NCBI GenBank assembly: GCA_030065195.1
Contig: JASJDE010000016.1
Span: forward strand, 1-41,701
Length of the DNA stretch: 41,701 nucleotides
Reading direction: 5' to 3'
Source: Erythrobacter sp.
GTDB lineage: Bacteria; Pseudomonadota; Alphaproteobacteria; Sphingomonadales; Sphingomonadaceae
The notes beneath the pieces were generated by a model. It was not told the DNA's origin, searched no databases, and saw only the letters and a program-made list of their open reading frames with translations. Both the position numbers and the translations under genes were made by a program. This document shows positions 1 to 9,260 of the stretch, piece after piece (the stretch's first letter is position 1; each line of letters begins with the position of its first letter).

Positions 1-1
1 G

Positions 2-901
2 TTCGGCGATTTTTCAACTCCCCCCAAACTGAAGGCGGCGCGCGGTCACATCGCCCCGCGTATCAAGAATGCCGATGTTTGTGCTTGGCTACAAAGAAAC
101 AGGCCGGAACTCAGGGGGCTTGAAATCAAGCCTGAGCAGGTTTCGGCGCTGCGCAACCACGACAGCTCGAACAGCCCTTTTCTCGAAGGAAAGTCGATCC
201 ATCGCAGGATCCTGACAGCGATACAATCAGGGATGTCCGCCGGATCCTTGGCGACGCATCTACTGAACCTCAGGTTTGCGAATGCCGGCTTCTACCCGCT
301 GTCTGCGGTCGACGACCGTGTGCTGGAAGGCGTGTTCGGCGCCAAGCGATTTTCGTTCGTGGAGCCGGGGAAGATTGCCGTATCTGCCTTCCGCTTTCGT
401 CGCGACGATCATGGACGTCCGTTCTACGAGGAAAAGAGACGAGTCGAGCCCGAGGTCGGTACACGTCGCCAGCTCCGTAGTTTCGGCAGCTGGCACATGG
501 ACCGCAACGCGTTCACGCTAGCAGGCTTCAGCATGCATGTTCCTGAAGACGCGGGAGACCTGTTCGAGCTGCCGATCGAGGAAGTCGACAACATCCAGGA
601 AGAGCGATTTCACTTGCACGATGATGGCGACTCCGCCGTGTTGAGTGGCCTGATGATCACCAGCGTTCGAAAAGCGAGCGCGCCAGCGGCAACCGAGATA
701 GTTCTTGAGCGAATTGATTCCGAACAGCACGGCGACGAAATCTTCGATAGAATCCAGAATGCGACCTTTGAACTGCCCAGCACAGGGTCCGGAATTCAAG
801 AAAGGATCGGTGTCCGGGAGCCAATAGGACCCAGCGAGGTATCGCGATTGAAACTGCGGAAATCCGACCCCGATTACAGTTTCGTTATGATCAGGGACTG
901 A
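2..901 (+). CDS. Unrecognised protein, C-terminal part (5' end outside window)
   Basis: The reading frame is open from base 2 to the TGA at 899-901 without a stop, giving at least 299 residues, so the gene begins left of the window. An internal ATG at 233 exists, but the coding-like frame upstream of it argues it is not the start. I recognise no family. The visible part is soluble, with no signal peptide or membrane segment. A basic, possibly helical stretch occupies the first 80 visible residues, followed by a mixed, acidic C-terminal half of probable beta character. It ends 13 bp before the stop of the convergent adhesin gene, so the two share a terminator region. Function unknown. Confidence 0.7.
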   Translation, partial: FGDFSTPPKLKAARGHIAPRIKNADVCAWLQRNRPELRGLEIKPEQVSALRNHDSSNSPFLEGKSIHRRILTAIQSGMSAGSLATHLLNLRFANAGFYPLSAVDDRVLEGVFGAKRFSFVEPGKIAVSAFRFRRDDHGRPFYEEKRRVEPEVGTRRQLRSFGSWHMDRNAFTLAGFSMHVPEDAGDLFELPIEEVDNIQEERFHLHDDGDSAVLSGLMITSVRKASAPAATEIVLERIDSEQHGDEIFDRIQNATFELPSTGSGIQERIGVREPIGPSEVSRLKLRKSDPDYSFVMIRD

Positions 902-914
902 AGGAGCCGCTTCA

Positions 915-3506
915 TTAGAACCCGAATGCCACGCCGACGCGCCCGCCGGTGCTGTCGGGGGCGGTCGATCCGGCGACCCCTGCTGAGATGTATACCTTTT
1001 CCGCCACGCGCGCGGAGACAGACCCTGCAAAGCCCTGTTCGCCTTGGTAGGTCGAAGCGTTGAGGCTGAACGAAATGGTGCTGTCGGGCACCACCATCTG
1101 TCCGCCTAGCGCCATCGAGGCGGCGATGCCTCCGGTCAGACTCTCGTTCAAGTTTTGAAGCTCGAATTCGAGTCCCGAGACCCGACCGTCGAGTGCGTTG
1201 ACCCGACCGGAAAGCTGGTCGAACTGCGCTTGCGATACCTGGCTGATTGGGGGCGCCATCGCAGTGCCGAAATCGGCTGGGAGGAATGCTGTGGCCGAGG
1301 TTGCTGCGCGCCGACTCCCGGTTTCCGCATCCGCGCCTTCGGGCGGCTCGGGGATGTTCTGGGTATCGTTGAGCATCACCGCATCGGAAGGAAGCTCGGC
1401 AAGCGTACGGGAGGCATCGGCTGTCATGACGCCTTCGCCAGGGGCATAGGCCAGGCCGCCATCGATACTGGTTTCCGTTATCGTCGGTGGCGCCGCTGCG
1501 TGTGTCGAAGCCGCCGGTACCGCTTGCGCAGTTTGCAGGTTGGCCGTCGCCGGACTCGCGGATACGGGCGTGCCGGCAGAACTGCCAATCGGACCGCTGG
1601 AGAAGCCGAGGTTTCCATCGGAATCGACGGTGACATAGAACAATGACCCCGATTGCGCTGCATTCGAAGCGGTCGTTGGCAGTCCGGGGATCGTGACGGT
1701 CACCGGCCCGGTCGCGCCGAAGCCCGAACCGTCTTGCCCGATCACGATCTGGTTGATCCGCGTCGTGATCGCGCCGGGGCCCAAGGCGAAGGAAGCCGCA
1801 TGAAGCGCGGTCGAACCCACACCGATGGCGCCCGAAAAATCGGCCGAAGCGGTCGAAGAAGATCCAAGGGCAAGCGAGGAACCGCCGCTGGCGTTGGCGA
1901 AGGAACCGAGCGCCGTCGAGTTGACCCCGCTGGCGCTGGATATCGCCCCAAGCGAGTACGCTAGAGGAGCCGTCGCTTGCGCGTCCGGGCCGATCGCCGT
2001 CGCATAGTCCGCAGTTGCTTCCGCGCCATCAATATCACCATCGATGGGGCCGTCTCCGCCGATCGCGAGCGCGCCCGCGCCCGTCGCCTCGGTACGCCCA
2101 CCCAGCGCCACGGTATCATTGCCCGATGCCACCGCGCCGACGCCAATCGCATTCGCATTCAATCCGCTGGCATTGGCGGCAATCCCGATCGCAAGAGCCT
2201 GAACGGCGGAGGCCCCAGAGACCCGTCCAATCGCTATGCCATTCGATGCGATGACATTCGCGTCTCGGCCGATAGCGATCGCATCGGTCGCTGTCGCTTG
2301 CGCGCCGTCAACGCCGGGATCGCTGCCGTCTCCGCCAATCGCTATGGCGCCGGCACCGCCTGCATCGGCGTCGAAGCCTATCGCCACGGCCTGAACGCCG
2401 GACGCGCTCGATGTGAATCCAATCGCGACAGCATTCGAGGTGGAGTTTGCAGCGGCGGAATTGCCGACAACTGTATTCTGGCTTCCGGTGGCAACCGAAT
2501 TGGCGCCGATAGCGATCGAGTTTGCGCCCCCGGCATTTGCATTCCTTCCAAAAGCGGAGGAGTCGTCGCCCGATGCGCTGGTGAACGCTCCGACCGAAAC
2601 GCCGTTTGTTCCCGCAGCGGTCGCGCCTTGCCCGATCGTTATGGCGCGGGAACCGGTAGCTGCGGCGTCGGTGCCCAATGCGACCGCAGCGAACCCGGTC
2701 GCTTGCGCCCCCTCAAGATCGACATCCAAGCTATCGCCGCCGATCGCGATAGCGAAGTCGTTGTTTGCGTCGCTGTTTGCGCCAATCGCCAGCGCGTTCG
2801 AATTGGCCGCAGAGGCGAACAGGCCCAGCGCAAGGCTCGAACTGCCAAAAGCCAAACTGTCGGTCCCGATTGCCAATGCACCGGTCGCCGCTGCAGCATC
2901 CCGGCCAATGGCCACCGCGCTCGCCCCCGCTTGAGCGCCGACAGTGCTGCCATCGCCGTCTCCACCGATGGCGATGCCGCCCGCACCTGTGGTCGAAGCG
3001 GCCAGACCGATTGCGACGGCGTTGTCGCCCACCGCGCTCGCCGCAGAGCCCAGCGCCGTGCTCCCGGCATTGGCCGCATTCGCATTCGAGCCGACAGCGG
3101 TTGCATCGATACCACCGATATCGGCGCTGAATCCGAGGGCAGTCGATCTGGCGAAGTCGGCGATGGCCAAGTGACCCAATGCCGTTGCCTGCACCGCAGT
3201 TGCGCTCGATGTGTTGCCGATGGCCGTCGTCTGGTCGGCACTGGCCGTCGCTCCGCCCCCTATTGCCGTCGAAAAGTCGCCGGTGGAATCTGCGTTGAAC
3301 CCGCACGCAAGCCTTCCATTCCCGTCGTCCGAGTTAGCGCCCGCATCGTTATCGGTGCCGGCATCGACGACGCCGTCATTGTCGCGATCGAGCAGACAGT
3401 CTTCGGCTTTGACTGCTGTCGAGGACAGCGCCGCTGCGCAAGCCAGTACCCCACCGCCGACGAGCAATATGGGGCGAATGTGACCGAATACTGAGGCGGT
3501 TTGCAT
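915..3506 (-). CDS. Trimeric autotransporter adhesin (YadA-like)
   Basis: This 863-residue protein is probably a type Vc secreted surface adhesin that trimerises in the outer membrane. Residues 1-34 form a signal peptide ending in VKA. Residues 40-54 are an Asp-rich DRDNDGVVDAGTDND segment resembling a calcium-binding thrombospondin-3-type loop. Residues about 78-600 are YadA-head repeats, one AIG or ALG motif about every 14 residues, expected to form a left-handed beta-roll. A Pro/Ala/Thr-rich linker covers about 640-755, a short coiled-coil stalk 757-795, and a YadA-type anchor the last 70 residues, ending in Phe as outer-membrane barrels do. AGGAGG lies a few bases upstream of the ATG at 3506. 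It is divergent from a LuxR-type regulator that may control it. The repeats are degenerate, so slippage variants are unlikely. Confidence 0.9.
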   Translation of the reverse strand: MQTASVFGHIRPILLVGGGVLACAAALSSTAVKAEDCLLDRDNDGVVDAGTDNDAGANSDDGNGRLACGFNADSTGDFSTAIGGGATASADQTTAIGNTSSATAVQATALGHLAIADFARSTALGFSADIGGIDATAVGSNANAANAGSTALGSAASAVGDNAVAIGLAASTTGAGGIAIGGDGDGSTVGAQAGASAVAIGRDAAAATGALAIGTDSLAFGSSSLALGLFASAANSNALAIGANSDANNDFAIAIGGDSLDVDLEGAQATGFAAVALGTDAAATGSRAITIGQGATAAGTNGVSVGAFTSASGDDSSAFGRNANAGGANSIAIGANSVATGSQNTVVGNSAAANSTSNAVAIGFTSSASGVQAVAIGFDADAGGAGAIAIGGDGSDPGVDGAQATATDAIAIGRDANVIASNGIAIGRVSGASAVQALAIGIAANASGLNANAIGVGAVASGNDTVALGGRTEATGAGALAIGGDGPIDGDIDGAEATADYATAIGPDAQATAPLAYSLGAISSASGVNSTALGSFANASGGSSLALGSSSTASADFSGAIGVGSTALHAASFALGPGAITTRINQIVIGQDGSGFGATGPVTVTIPGLPTTASNAAQSGSLFYVTVDSDGNLGFSSGPIGSSAGTPVSASPATANLQTAQAVPAASTHAAAPPTITETSIDGGLAYAPGEGVMTADASRTLAELPSDAVMLNDTQNIPEPPEGADAETGSRRAATSATAFLPADFGTAMAPPISQVSQAQFDQLSGRVNALDGRVSGLEFELQNLNESLTGGIAASMALGGQMVVPDSTISFSLNASTYQGEQGFAGSVSARVAEKVYISAGVAGSTAPDSTGGRVGVAFGF
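1707..3275 (-). repeat. YadA head repeat region encoding the AIG/ALG beta-roll
   Basis: About 520 residues of tandem degenerate units of roughly 14 residues, each with an A-(I/L/V)-G core. Four longer units interrupt the array at residues 179-203, 254-281, 389-415 and 481-508. Each has the pattern AIGGD, an acidic Gly/Asp loop, GAQA or GAEA, then a return to an A-G-D core. The DNA has diverged between copies, so this is a protein-level repeat and not a simple sequence repeat. Confidence 0.85.
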
Positions 3507-3537
3507 ATCTTATCCTCCTGAAACTCCTTCGAGAAGG

Positions 3538-5352
3538 ATGGCCAGCCGAAGACAGCCTGTCATACCCCAGCCGGGGTATGCGCCTGCTGGCGGCATGCTA
3601 TATCTCGATGCCATGGCTGACAGCGGACGCGAAATCGATCTGGATATCGTATCCGCCTCGTGGCGGTCGCTCAGCGACGACGAGGCCTACGATACTATGA
3701 TGAGCGCGTGGGAGCGGAAGTTTTCCGCAATCAAGCGAGAGCCCCGCATCCCGCTCATAGACGGGGCGCTCAAGCGCCAGCTTGCGTCGCTCGAAGAATT
3801 GCTGCTCGAAGATCGCAACGCCGTTAGGATCGAAGATCCTTTCGAAGCGGCGGTCTCGCAAACCCCGGCTCCGGCAATGGTGCTCTCCCCCAACGGTCTG
3901 GTGGCCGCGCTCAATGATGGTGCGTCGCGCTATTTCGGAGTGCAGCACGGGCTGAGCGCGGGAACGGACTGGGTGCGCGATGACTCGCTTGCGGATTTTC
4001 GCGCCGTACGTGCCAGCGGTGTGGGTAAGGGCAATGTCGACTACGCCATCATCCGGACGATCGTGGGCGACAGTGAGGAAGCGCTCGCCGAAGTCTACCA
4101 GCTCGAATCCGGCGGCGCGGTTGCTCCCTACACCGTTGTGCGCTCGCTCGAACTCGATTGGCTGCCGAGCGTTTCCACGGCGTTGAAGAAGGTTTTCGGT
4201 TTCACTCAGGCGGAGACTGAGATCAGCCGCTCGCTGTTTGCCAATCGCGACCTTCAGGTGGTTGCCGATCAACGCGGCGTTTCGATTGAAACGGTTCGAA
4301 CGCAGGTCAAACGCATCTTGGGGAAGGCAGAGGTCCATTCAAAAGCCGAACTGATCCGGTTGCTCGCCTTGCTTTGCGCGCGGGCTGCGTTTCAGCAGGA
4401 GCGTGTCGACCTGACATGGTCCGATCCGCTCGGCCGGGAAAAGATTCTCACCCGCCGCGATGGACGTAAGCTGGCATATAGCTGGATGGGGGCAGAGGAT
4501 GGCCGCCCAATCCTGTTCGTGGCCGGCCAGACGTCTTTCTCGTTTCTACCCGAAGCAATGTGCAGCGAGCTCGAGCGACGAGGCATCAAGTTGATTTCCC
4601 CCTCGCTCCCGGGGCACGGCAATAGCGATCCGGTAAGTCAGCAGGAACAGTTGATCGATGGCTGCGATGCAATCGAGGAGCTGTGCGAAACGCTCGAACT
4701 CGGCCCGGTCCCGGCGGTGACGAGCCGCGGAGGCCAATTCTATCTCATCTACCTCGCACTGACGCGCCCCGATCTCATCTCGACACTGCTTTGTATCAGC
4801 CTGCCATGGAGCATTTCGCTCAACCGGAAGGAGAGCCTGCCGTGGCGGCAGCACACTTTCTTCAAGCTGGCACTCGATGCGCCAGCCGCCTTCGATATCG
4901 CTTGTCGACTAGGCTACCGGATGGTGAAGCAACGCGGTCCGGACTTCTATCTCACTCGCGGATATAACGATTCAGGAGTGGACGGCGAGACGATCGCCGA
5001 TCCGGAGATCAAACCGTTGCTGCGTGCAGCGATCCGCCACGTGCTCGCGCAAGGCTATATGGCGTTCAAACGTGAGCAGGAAATGTGCGCAAAGAGCCCG
5101 ATCTCGGAGTGGGTAAGCAAGCTCCAGGTCCCGCTGCACTGGCTTGTGCCCGGTCAGATCGGAACGATCGACGGCACAGACCTCGCCCATATTCGCGGTC
5201 TCAACCCGCTGGTCTCGCTGGAATTGGTCCCGGAGGCGGGCGAATTGCTGCCCTACCAGCTGCCCGAACTGTTCATTGAGCGCCTCGCGGAGTTGGCGGG
5301 CGAAGGTGCCGATACGGCGCTGGCCTCGCACGATCCCGTCCGCTCCGCCTGA
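3538..5352 (+). CDS. PAS - LuxR-type HTH - alpha/beta-hydrolase fusion regulator
   Basis: A 604-residue putative ligand-sensing transcription factor. Residues about 105-205 resemble a PAS fold (APAMVLSPNGLVAALNDGAS). Residues 218-277 are a LuxR/FixJ-type HTH (FTQAETEISRSL, then GVSIETVRTQVKRIL). From about 300 onward lies an alpha/beta-hydrolase fold with the SLPGHGNSD loop and a nucleophile-elbow serine in TSRGG (S396). The position that should hold the catalytic His carries Glu (AGELLPYQLPELF, E569), so the domain may bind and not cleave a ligand. The start is uncertain. ATG 3538 has poor SD spacing and would place a perfect palindrome inside the gene; ATG 3595 or 3613 leaves the palindrome upstream and widens the divergent promoter gap to about 90-106 bp. 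Its position opposite the adhesin suggests that gene as a target (inference). Confidence 0.8.
   Translation: MASRRQPVIPQPGYAPAGGMLYLDAMADSGREIDLDIVSASWRSLSDDEAYDTMMSAWERKFSAIKREPRIPLIDGALKRQLASLEELLLEDRNAVRIEDPFEAAVSQTPAPAMVLSPNGLVAALNDGASRYFGVQHGLSAGTDWVRDDSLADFRAVRASGVGKGNVDYAIIRTIVGDSEEALAEVYQLESGGAVAPYTVVRSLELDWLPSVSTALKKVFGFTQAETEISRSLFANRDLQVVADQRGVSIETVRTQVKRILGKAEVHSKAELIRLLALLCARAAFQQERVDLTWSDPLGREKILTRRDGRKLAYSWMGAEDGRPILFVAGQTSFSFLPEAMCSELERRGIKLISPSLPGHGNSDPVSQQEQLIDGCDAIEELCETLELGPVPAVTSRGGQFYLIYLALTRPDLISTLLCISLPWSISLNRKESLPWRQHTFFKLALDAPAAFDIACRLGYRMVKQRGPDFYLTRGYNDSGVDGETIADPEIKPLLRAAIRHVLAQGYMAFKREQEMCAKSPISEWVSKLQVPLHWLVPGQIGTIDGTDLAHIRGLNPLVSLELVPEAGELLPYQLPELFIERLAELAGEGADTALASHDPVRSA
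3561..3580. promoter_or_regulatory. Perfect 20-bp dyad, candidate regulator operator
   Basis: CATACCCCAGCCGGGGTATG has 8-bp perfect inverted arms around a 4-bp centre. Its length and symmetry suit a dimeric LuxR-type regulator. It sits 55 bp upstream of the adhesin start and just before ATG 3595 and 3613 of the regulator, so it could serve both directions. Binding by the adjacent regulator is an inference. It does not look like a terminator, having no T run and lying between divergent starts. Confidence 0.5.
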
Positions 5353-5482
5353 TGCTGGCCGCGACGCGCGCGGAGGCGTAACCAAGTCGATCGTGTCTGC
5401 ACGGAACACTCGGCGCACCCCAGGGCATGCCCAGCGAAGGACATCCCGTCTCCGGCCCAGCGCCATCGCAGCGCGAATTGTC

Positions 5483-7351
5483 CTATCGCTCGCGAACTCT
5501 GGTCAGGAAGGTCTTCACCTGTTCGTTCAGGGTCGAGGCCTGCTCTTCCAGTTCGTTTGCGCTGGTCAGCACCTGGCTCGCGGCCGCTCCGGTCGACAGA
5601 GAAAGCTCGTGCACATCGTCGATATGTCCGGCGACCTTCTCAGTTCCTCTCGCAGCCAGATCGATGCTTTGCGCCAGATCCCGCCCGGCTACCGACTGTT
5701 GGTCGACCGCGCTGGCGATGGAAACAGCGGTGGTTTCCAGCTCTCTCACCTGAGCGGCAATCGAGCGCAGGGCGTTCACACTTGCCCCGGTCGTATCCTG
5801 CATCGCCCTGATCTGCTCGGCAACTTGCTCGGTCGCGCGACTGGTTTGCATCGCCAGTTCCTTGACTTCGCTCGCCACCACCGCAAATCCGCGCCCCGCC
5901 TCGCCGCCGCGCGCGGCTTCGATCGAGGCGTTGAGCGCGAGCAGGTTGGTGCGCTGGGCGATTGTCTGGATCAGCTCGACGATCTGGCCGACCTGTTCTG
6001 CGGAATCGGCCAGGGCGGAAATGGTCGTATCGGCTTCGCTGGTCGCGTCGGTTGCCAGTCTGGCGAGGTCGCTCGATGTGGCGGCTTGTCGGCTGATTTC
6101 CCCGATCGAGAGCGCGAATTCGTCGCTCGCCGCCGCGGCTGCGGTAGCACCGGAATTCGCTTCCGCCATATCCTGCGAGACAAGTTTCGTGCGGGTACTC
6201 GTCTGTTCGGCGGTCTCGGTCATCTTCGTAGCCGTGCTGTGCAACTCGCCCGATGCATCGGCTACTTTGTGGACGACCTCGCCCACCGTCCGTACGAATT
6301 GCAGCGCCACTTCGGCCAGCAATTCCGACTTTTTTGCTTCGGCCTGTTCGCGTTCGCGCTCGCGTTCCCGCTGTAACCGGATCTCTTCATCGGCGCGTTG
6401 AGCGCGTTCGCGGGCCCAGGTTTCGAGCTTGCGGTTTGCGCGTTTGAACATCTCGAGCGCAGAGACCATGTCGCCGATCTCGTCCTTGCGCTCGCGACCG
6501 GCGATTTCAAAGTGTCGATCGCCCTTGGTTAGCCGGATCATGCCATCGGTGACTTCGCCGATCTTGCGAGAAAAATCGCGTGAAAGGTAAGCGAGGCCCA
6601 ACAACAGGATGATCCCCGCAAATAAGCCCAGACCGGCGACGATCATGACCATGGTGAAGAAATAGTCGATACCGGTTTGCTTGATTGTCTCGCCGGCATT
6701 CGACAGCTCGACGGCGAAGGATTGGGTTTCTGCGACCAGAGCATCTCCGCGGTCCGATATCTCATAAGCGAGCGCTTCGGAGACGTCGCTGCGCCCTTCG
6801 TTCTGGATCACTGTCAAGAGTTGGCTGAAGGTCGCGTTGTATCCTGCCAGGTCGGTTCGCGTTTTTTCAATTTTGGGAGTGAGCCGGGGCGCTTCCTGCG
6901 CGACCACCCCACTTATCGCGTCGACCTGTTCAAGAGCCTTGGCATAGCTCTCGCGTTGTCTTTCGAGAACTGCCGCTTCGCGCTCGAAGATGAATCTTGC
7001 GGTGTTGTAGCGCAATTCCCCTGTGGTGCCATGCAATTCGGTGGAGGCCAGGACGGCTTTCTGCACAGCGTCCGACGTCTGATAGCGAAACCAAAGTTCG
7101 GTCAATCCCAGGCCGAGCACGAGCGACATCGCAAATCCGACCGCAAAGAAGGTGCCGAAGATTGCGTGTATCTTGCCGCCGAGCCGAAGATCGCGAAACC
7201 AGCCAATACGTTCGAGTAGCGTGTTGGGTGCGGCGATGTGCTCATTGTCGCCGGGGTCGGCCTGATCGGCCTCGAATTCGGCCAGCAAATCCTGCGGAAA
7301 TTCGGGAACTGCACGTTCCTCAAGCTCATCCCGCCCCATCATCATGTTCAT
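5483..7351 (-). CDS. Methyl-accepting chemotaxis protein (mcp1)
   Basis: A transmembrane chemoreceptor of 622 residues from the ATG at 7351, which has a GGGGGA ribosome site 8 bp upstream; a longer frame to 7384 lacks one. It has a cytoplasmic N-terminal extension of about 55 residues, TM1, a periplasmic helical region of about 140 residues (four-helix-bundle-like), TM2, HAMP, a highly charged linker with repeated Arg-Glu, and the MA signalling domain. The conserved hairpin tip includes [20 protein letters not shown], where CheA and CheW dock. No C-terminal CheR-binding pentapeptide is present (it ends TRVRER). It is last in the chemosensory cluster, 94 bp after mcp2. The ligand is unknown. 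Confidence 0.92.
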   Translation of the reverse strand: MNMMMGRDELEERAVPEFPQDLLAEFEADQADPGDNEHIAAPNTLLERIGWFRDLRLGGKIHAIFGTFFAVGFAMSLVLGLGLTELWFRYQTSDAVQKAVLASTELHGTTGELRYNTARFIFEREAAVLERQRESYAKALEQVDAISGVVAQEAPRLTPKIEKTRTDLAGYNATFSQLLTVIQNEGRSDVSEALAYEISDRGDALVAETQSFAVELSNAGETIKQTGIDYFFTMVMIVAGLGLFAGIILLLGLAYLSRDFSRKIGEVTDGMIRLTKGDRHFEIAGRERKDEIGDMVSALEMFKRANRKLETWARERAQRADEEIRLQREREREREQAEAKKSELLAEVALQFVRTVGEVVHKVADASGELHSTATKMTETAEQTSTRTKLVSQDMAEANSGATAAAAASDEFALSIGEISRQAATSSDLARLATDATSEADTTISALADSAEQVGQIVELIQTIAQRTNLLALNASIEAARGGEAGRGFAVVASEVKELAMQTSRATEQVAEQIRAMQDTTGASVNALRSIAAQVRELETTAVSIASAVDQQSVAGRDLAQSIDLAARGTEKVAGHIDDVHELSLSTGAAASQVLTSANELEEQASTLNEQVKTFLTRVRER

Positions 7352-7399
7352 GCCGCAATTCCCCCAACGGGCCCTTTGCGGCAATTCCTGAACGAAAAT

Positions 7400-7410
7400 C
7401 CTTTATATTG
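7400..7410 (-). promoter_or_regulatory. Possible -10 element before mcp1
   Basis: On the minus strand the 94-bp gap between mcp2 and mcp1 holds an AT-rich ACAATATAAAG core with a TATAAA hexamer about 50 bp upstream of the mcp1 start. No convincing -35 hexamer lies at the right distance. It may give mcp1 its own transcript in addition to read-through. Confidence 0.25.
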
Positions 7411-7445
7411 TCTTTCATTCCCCCGTACTTGACGCGGGGACAGCC

Positions 7446-9260
7446 TTAACCTGTTCTTACCTTTGTGAGGAACTCATCGACCTGCACCCGCAATGTCGAC
7501 GATTGCCGTTCCAGGTCGGTGGCGCTGTCCAGGACCTGGCTTGCTGCGGTCCCGGTAGAAAATGAAAGACCGCGGACGTCTTCCATATGGTCCGCTGCAT
7601 TTTCCGCTTCGCGAGCGCTCAGCTCGATACTGCGGGCCAGGTCTTGGCCGGCCACCGACTGCTGATCGACAGCGCTAGCGATGGCCACAGCGGTCGTTTC
7701 GAGCTGTTGGACCTGTTCGCCAATTTTGCGCAATGCGTCGACGCTGGCGCCAGTGGTGTCCTGCATACCTCGGATTTGATCGGCAATTTGCTCTGTGGCG
7801 CGGCTGGTCTGCATCGCCAGTTCTTTCACCTCGCTTGCAACGACGGCAAAACCGCGTCCGGCCTCACCGCCGCGAGCCGCTTCGATCGAAGCGTTGAGCG
7901 CGAGCAGGTTTGTGCGCTGGGCGATAGTTTGGATGAGCTCCACAACCTGTCCGACTTGCTCGGCCGAGTTCGCCAAGGCCGAAATCGTGGCATCGGCCCG
8001 GTTTGCTGTCGTCGTCGCTTCGCGGGCAAGCTCGGCCGACGATGCAGCCTGCCGGCTTATCTCCCCGATCGACAGTGCAAACTCGTCACTTGCGGCTGCC
8101 GCTGCGGTAGCGCCGCGATTGGCTTCGCCCATGGACTGGGCAACTTCGCCCGTTCGCTGGCTGGCCATTTCGGCCGTTCCCGCCATGGTCTTAGAGGTTG
8201 CTTGCAGTTGGCTCGAAGCGGCGGCCACTCCGCTTACGACCTCGCCGACGGTGCGCTCGAACTGGTCGGCGACATTCTGCAACACCCGGTCCCGCTCAAG
8301 GCGGGCACCTTCCCGTTCGGCCTGTCTTTGGGCTTGCTCTTCAAGTTCCGCCTTCGACTTTTCGGCGCGTTCGCGGCTGAGCCGTTCAAGTCGCATCCCG
8401 GCGCGATGGAACACTTCCATCGCTCGAGCCATTTCACCAATCTCGTCGGTGCGATCCTTGTTCGGCACGACGATGTCCTTGTCACCGCTGGCGAGCTTGG
8501 ACATTTGCCTGGTCAGTTCCGTCAGCGAGCCGCTGACATGCCGGTTGAGATTTCTTTGCGCCAGCAGGGTCAGAAATATGAGAACGGCTGAAAGCCCGAG
8601 CCAGATCGATAGCAGTGCCCAGATCAACGCCGTCTCCGAATCCGATTGCGCGGCTTCGTCTTCTCCCAGACTGCCGGCAACTTCGAGCGCGGCATCGAGC
8701 ACGAGGCCCCCTGTGCTTTCGACTTCGTTGGCCAATCGCACCTGGCCCTCCGGGTCGTTCTCGGCGAGATCGAAACTCGCGATCTGTTCGCGAAAATCGA
8801 CTATCCTCTGACTGATCCGGCCGAGTTGCCGATAGGCTTGGGGATTGCTGACTGCGATCGATTCCCGAAGCGGAGCTATCTTTGAATTCGCCCGATCGAG
8901 CCGATCCAATGCCGATCGGGACCGATGTTGGCCTCCTTGCGCGAGGAACACTTCAGTATGTCTCTGGGCCTCGCTGAGATCGAACAGCAGCCGTTCCGCT
9001 GCGATGACGTCTTCGTGCGAATCCCTTACGCGTTGGGATTGTTCGTCCAGTTGGATGTAGCCGAAGATCACGAACAGTCCGGCCAACATCGCGAAACCGA
9101 GATTGGTCCAGAAGAATGCCTTGATCTTCTGACCTATCGTAAGGTTGGCAAACCAGTTGGACAGGCCGAAGATGCCCCGCTTGCTTACCCCCGCCTCAGC
9201 GGAGTTTGCAGCGGCCTGTTCGGCCGCAAGATCGATGGCAATCTCCCGAAGGGCGGTCAT
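7446..9260 (-). CDS. Methyl-accepting chemotaxis protein (mcp2)
   Basis: A second chemoreceptor, 604 residues from ATG 9260. That ATG overlaps the TGA of the upstream GGDEF-EAL gene as ATGA, which decides the start over a longer frame reaching 9368. Domains: a cytoplasmic N-terminus of about 45 residues, TM1, a helical periplasmic region rich in charged residues, TM2 about 210-235, HAMP, an Arg/Glu-rich linker and the MA domain. Its hairpin tip is nearly identical to that of mcp1 (both carry [19 protein letters not shown]), while the sensor regions differ, so the pair looks like a duplication with diverged input. It ends TKVRTG without a CheR tether. Confidence 0.93.
   Translation of the reverse strand: MTALREIAIDLAAEQAAANSAEAGVSKRGIFGLSNWFANLTIGQKIKAFFWTNLGFAMLAGLFVIFGYIQLDEQSQRVRDSHEDVIAAERLLFDLSEAQRHTEVFLAQGGQHRSRSALDRLDRANSKIAPLRESIAVSNPQAYRQLGRISQRIVDFREQIASFDLAENDPEGQVRLANEVESTGGLVLDAALEVAGSLGEDEAAQSDSETALIWALLSIWLGLSAVLIFLTLLAQRNLNRHVSGSLTELTRQMSKLASGDKDIVVPNKDRTDEIGEMARAMEVFHRAGMRLERLSRERAEKSKAELEEQAQRQAEREGARLERDRVLQNVADQFERTVGEVVSGVAAASSQLQATSKTMAGTAEMASQRTGEVAQSMGEANRGATAAAAASDEFALSIGEISRQAASSAELAREATTTANRADATISALANSAEQVGQVVELIQTIAQRTNLLALNASIEAARGGEAGRGFAVVASEVKELAMQTSRATEQIADQIRGMQDTTGASVDALRKIGEQVQQLETTAVAIASAVDQQSVAGQDLARSIELSAREAENAADHMEDVRGLSFSTGTAASQVLDSATDLERQSSTLRVQVDEFLTKVRTG

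Noticed and set aside
1707..3275. Repeats suggestive of a CRISPR array or minisatellite
   Set aside because: Units differ in DNA sequence and length, keep the reading frame and encode the AIG motif, so they are protein repeats.
1977..3494. 505-residue open frame antisense to the adhesin
   Set aside because: It mirrors the GC-rich repeat coding of the adhesin, is rich in Arg, Ala, Gly and Cys with no domain, and lacks a ribosome site.
5353..5482. Terminator or small RNA between the regulator and mcp1
   Set aside because: Only a short GGGCATGCCC palindrome is seen, with no strong stem or T run.
7352..7445. EcfG-type promoter (GGAAT ... CGTT) before mcp1
   Set aside because: The two elements are 22 bp apart, too far for the expected 16-18, and the first differs from GGAAC.
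7795..8811. 338-residue Ser/Arg/Ala-rich frame antisense to mcp2, with similar ones over mcp1
   Set aside because: Both receptors give the same kind of antisense frame because their signalling domains are conserved, which shows it is a shadow.
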